From assembly GCA_000403945.1 (NCBI GenBank), contig APFI01000155.1:1-21537 (forward strand): DNA of 21,537 bases. Reading direction: 5' to 3'. Every line of letters begins with the position of its first letter. Position 1 is the first letter of the stretch. Positions 19,425 to 21,537 of the stretch are shown one piece after another. The notes beneath the pieces are model-generated. The model did no database searches and was not told where the DNA came from. It saw only the letters and a list, made by a program, of their open reading frames with translations. Source of the stretch: Desulfovibrio sp. Dsv1 (GTDB lineage: Bacteria; Desulfobacterota; Desulfovibrionia; Desulfovibrionales; Desulfovibrionaceae). The position numbers and the translations under genes were made by a program.

Positions 19425-20234
19425 ATGGAAAAAAGCGCCCTGGAAGAACTGCAAAGCGTCATCGAACGCCTGACCAGCCCGGACGGCTGCCCCTGGGACA
19501 AGGCACAGAGTCCGGAAAGCCTGGCCGACTATGTCATTGAGGAAAGCCACGAACTTGTCAGCGCCATCCGCTCGGGCAAGGCCGACGATATCCGGGAGGA
19601 GCTGGGGGACGTGGCCTTTCTGCTGCTTTTCGTGGCCCGCCTGTGCGAGAAGCGGGGCCAGTTCAACTTCGACGACGCTCTGAACACCAGTCGGGCCAAG
19701 ATGATCCGACGCCACCCGCACGTTTTCGGCGACACGGTGTTTGAAAATCCGGACGAACAGCTCAAGACCTGGGAAGCCATCAAGCGCGCCGAACACGCGA
19801 ACGCCGACGGCAAACCCCAAGGCGTTTTCGACAGCCTGCCCGCCAGCCTGCCGCCCTTGGTCAAGGCCTACCGCATCCACTCCAAGGCCGCGCGCGCGGG
19901 CTTCACCTGGCCCGAGGACGAAGAGGTGGAGCAGCAGGTGGAGGCCGAATGGCTGGAATGGCTCGACGCTTCGGCCAACGGCGACGCGGAAGCCCAGAAG
20001 CATGAGCTGGGCGATCTGCTCTTCAGCATCACGGAGCTGGGCCGCCGCAAAGGCATCAAGGCCAGCGAGGCCCTGGATCTGGCCACCCTGCGTTTTCTGC
20101 GCCGCTTCGCCCGCATGGAGGAGCTGGCCCGGGAGCAGGGATGCAATTTCACGGAACTTTCCCTGGATGACAAGGACGAACTCTGGAATGCGGCCAAGAC
20201 GGAGGAGACAGCCGCATCCGCCGACAGGCCCTGA
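19425..20234 (+). CDS. mazG: Nucleoside triphosphate pyrophosphohydrolase MazG
   Basis: The 269-residue protein has the two-domain MazG layout. N-terminal domain: LTSPDGCPWDKAQSPESLAD, then the metal-binding EExxE (E39, E40, E43) and ELGD (E59, D62). C-terminal domain: HELGDLLFSI with the second EL(G)D motif. MazG hydrolyses (d)NTPs to monophosphates and clears aberrant nucleotides or alarmones. The length is normal (E. coli MazG is 263). The start ATG 19,425 has AAGGA upstream; an ATG at 19,413 is too close to that site. The downstream lipoprotein starts 10 bp after the stop. Confidence 0.95.
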   Translation: MEKSALEELQSVIERLTSPDGCPWDKAQSPESLADYVIEESHELVSAIRSGKADDIREELGDVAFLLLFVARLCEKRGQFNFDDALNTSRAKMIRRHPHVFGDTVFENPDEQLKTWEAIKRAEHANADGKPQGVFDSLPASLPPLVKAYRIHSKAARAGFTWPEDEEVEQQVEAEWLEWLDASANGDAEAQKHELGDLLFSITELGRRKGIKASEALDLATLRFLRRFARMEELAREQGCNFTELSLDDKDELWNAAKTEETAASADRP

Positions 20235-20244
20235 CGAAGACGCC

Positions 20245-21537
20245 ATGTCCCTGCCGCACAGCACGCCCCGCCTTCTGACTGTCCTGCTGACCGTTCTGCT
20301 GGCATGCTGTCTGGCGGCGGCCTGCGCGCCCCAAAAACGCGCGGCGCGCCCGGCCGGCAGCCCTTCGGCGGCATGCGCCGCAGGCAACGGTCTGCCCAGG
20401 GCCGATCCCGGCTATCTGCAGTGGCTTGAACGGCAGTCCATGCTCGGGGCCGCGCCGGAACTCACGGCCCAGGTTTCGGGCACGGAACGCATCTGGCGCA
20501 ACAGCAGCACGGCCCGGGGTCTGCCCGTTCTGCTGAAGGCCGCGCCCAACTGGCTCGCGCTCAATCCGTACACCGTCAGAGCCGGTCAGCCTCTCTTCCG
20601 GACGCTGTCCGGCAGGAACGGGGGCGGCTTCCCGGACGTCCTGCCCCAGGCCGGGATCAGCGGCCTGTTCATTTCTCCCACCGGTGAACGCGCCGACATC
20701 TGGAACAAGCGCAATCAGTCTTCTCCCGGCGGGGAAAACGTGACATCCCTGCGTTTTGATCCGGCTCTGGGCACGGACGCGGATTTCGAAAAACTGGCCC
20801 AACGTCTGGAGCGGCTTCAGGTTCAGACGGGCGGCGAACTGCCCCCGGCGGCCACGGGCCTGGGACCGGATTTCATACTTCAGGCCCGGCGGGCCGCTCG
20901 TTTCGACGGCGTCTACGCCATGATCGCCGTGCCGCAAAAGGACTGGGACATTCTACCCCGCCTGCCGGACGAATGGGAATGCCTGCCCCTGCGGCCAGAA
21001 GCCGTGGCGCAACTGGCCGGACGCGGGCTTTTGCCCAAAGCCCTGGTGCGCGACAGCCTGCCCTGGGCCACGCCCGGCGGCTGGGCCGCGACCGGCGAGG
21101 TGCGCGGGGCCGACGGCCAGATCCGGCGCTGGGTCTACCGCTACAGCGGCGACGCCCGGCGCCCGGTGCTGCTCTGGCAGGATCCCTCAGGCCAAGCCCG
21201 GCGCATTTTTTCCGCCGCCATCATCCGGCATACCGGCCTCCAGCAGCAAACCCTCACCGGCCTGCGCCTGGAAGCTCTCATGGGGCTGGACGTGTCCCCC
21301 GGCGCGGCGGAATATGCGGTCCAGACGCAGCCCCTCCGTCCCAACGGTGCAACTATACCGGACCAGGCCCGGCTGACGCCCGGCCTGGACGCTCTGGACG
21401 AGGCCGCGCGCGAGGTGCGCCGCTACGGCGGCTGGGCCATGCAGGACGACGTTCTGCCGCCCTCGCTCACGGCGGCAGTGCTGGCCGGGGCTGTGGACTT
21501 CACCCGCGACACCATCACCCCGGCGGCCGCCGCCTAT
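20245..21537 (+). CDS. Large lipoprotein resembling a degenerate GH13-type glucosidase (partial)
   Basis: An open frame from ATG 20,245 runs 431 codons to the window edge with no stop. The N-terminus is a lipoprotein signal (LLTVLLTVLLACCLAAACAP) with Cys-21, Cys-22 or Cys-27 as the lipid anchor. Later segments recall alpha-amylase/trehalose-synthase barrels: GISGLFISPTGERADIWNKR, ATGLGPDFILQAR, WVYRYSGDARRPVLLWQDPS and TGLRLEALMGLD, the last aligning with the nucleophile strand but with Glu where Asp is usual. So it may be a non-catalytic barrel. The family match is from memory of motif order. It is third in the cvpA-mazG operon. Confidence 0.65.
   Translation, partial: MSLPHSTPRLLTVLLTVLLACCLAAACAPQKRAARPAGSPSAACAAGNGLPRADPGYLQWLERQSMLGAAPELTAQVSGTERIWRNSSTARGLPVLLKAAPNWLALNPYTVRAGQPLFRTLSGRNGGGFPDVLPQAGISGLFISPTGERADIWNKRNQSSPGGENVTSLRFDPALGTDADFEKLAQRLERLQVQTGGELPPAATGLGPDFILQARRAARFDGVYAMIAVPQKDWDILPRLPDEWECLPLRPEAVAQLAGRGLLPKALVRDSLPWATPGGWAATGEVRGADGQIRRWVYRYSGDARRPVLLWQDPSGQARRIFSAAIIRHTGLQQQTLTGLRLEALMGLDVSPGAAEYAVQTQPLRPNGATIPDQARLTPGLDALDEAAREVRRYGGWAMQDDVLPPSLTAAVLAGAVDFTRDTITPAAAAY

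Noticed and set aside
19320..20387. 355-codon minus-strand frame across mazG
   Set aside because: mazG has all metal-binding motifs on the plus strand; this is its shadow.
1..21537. CRISPR array or defence island
   Set aside because: No regular repeat-spacer pattern and no Cas, restriction or retron-like proteins were seen. The 22-bp phased motifs at 13,211 are too few and degenerate to be CRISPR repeats.

Overview
The window joins two kinds of DNA. Roughly 1-13,300 is the transposition, early, lysis and packaging-start part of a Mu-like transposable prophage. Roughly 13,310-21,537 is host chromosome. The host looks like a member of the Desulfovibrionaceae (GC-rich sulfate reducer): it has a nikR-folE2 pair, a GluQ-type tRNA-modifying synthetase, a rhodanese/membrane protein, an NlpC/P60 lipoprotein, and a cvpA-mazG-lipoprotein operon. 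The genus is inferred from gene content and composition, not from a marker gene.

The prophage lies on the minus strand with its repressor end to the right. From right to left: a candidate left end with 22-bp-phased repeats (about 13,211-13,308); a plus-strand HTH repressor (12,596-13,084); an AT-rich operator region (12,391-12,594); two small early regulators; the DDE transposase A; the ATPase B; a winged-helix-like protein; a Gam-like end protector; an HU-like protein; a run of small accessory genes that includes a frameshifted beta-helix-like gene and a stand-alone NrdD radical-domain homologue; GemA; two small DNA-binding proteins; a control region with two very stable hairpins; then endolysin, a small membrane protein, overlapping Rz/Rz1 spanins and a membrane coiled-coil protein.

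At 1,297 the sequence folds back. Bases 1-62 are the exact reverse complement of 1,297-1,358, and bases 1-1,296 carry the next native phage genes (end of the coiled-coil protein, a small protein, small terminase, start of large terminase) in the opposite orientation. Joining the two arms rebuilds one intact gene, so this is a fold-back chimera, a misassembly or a real inverted rearrangement, and the large terminase is cut off by it.

The prophage sits about 110 bp downstream of a tRNA-Thr(CGT) gene that has its own terminator; a degenerate second copy of that tRNA lies just upstream. Minus-strand host genes follow: an unknown conserved protein, gluQ, rhodanese/DUF2892, NlpC lipoprotein, a flagellar-rod-like protein, folE2 and nikR, then a badly decayed methyltransferase pseudogene. 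Plus-strand genes start at a good sigma-70-like promoter (18,842-18,870): cvpA, mazG and a large lipoprotein resembling a degenerate alpha-glucanase-type barrel, which runs off the window.

The most interesting points are the stand-alone glycyl-radical peptide (5,113-5,322), the G7-tract frameshift (6,135-6,141), the fold-back, and the operator and transposase-end architecture.
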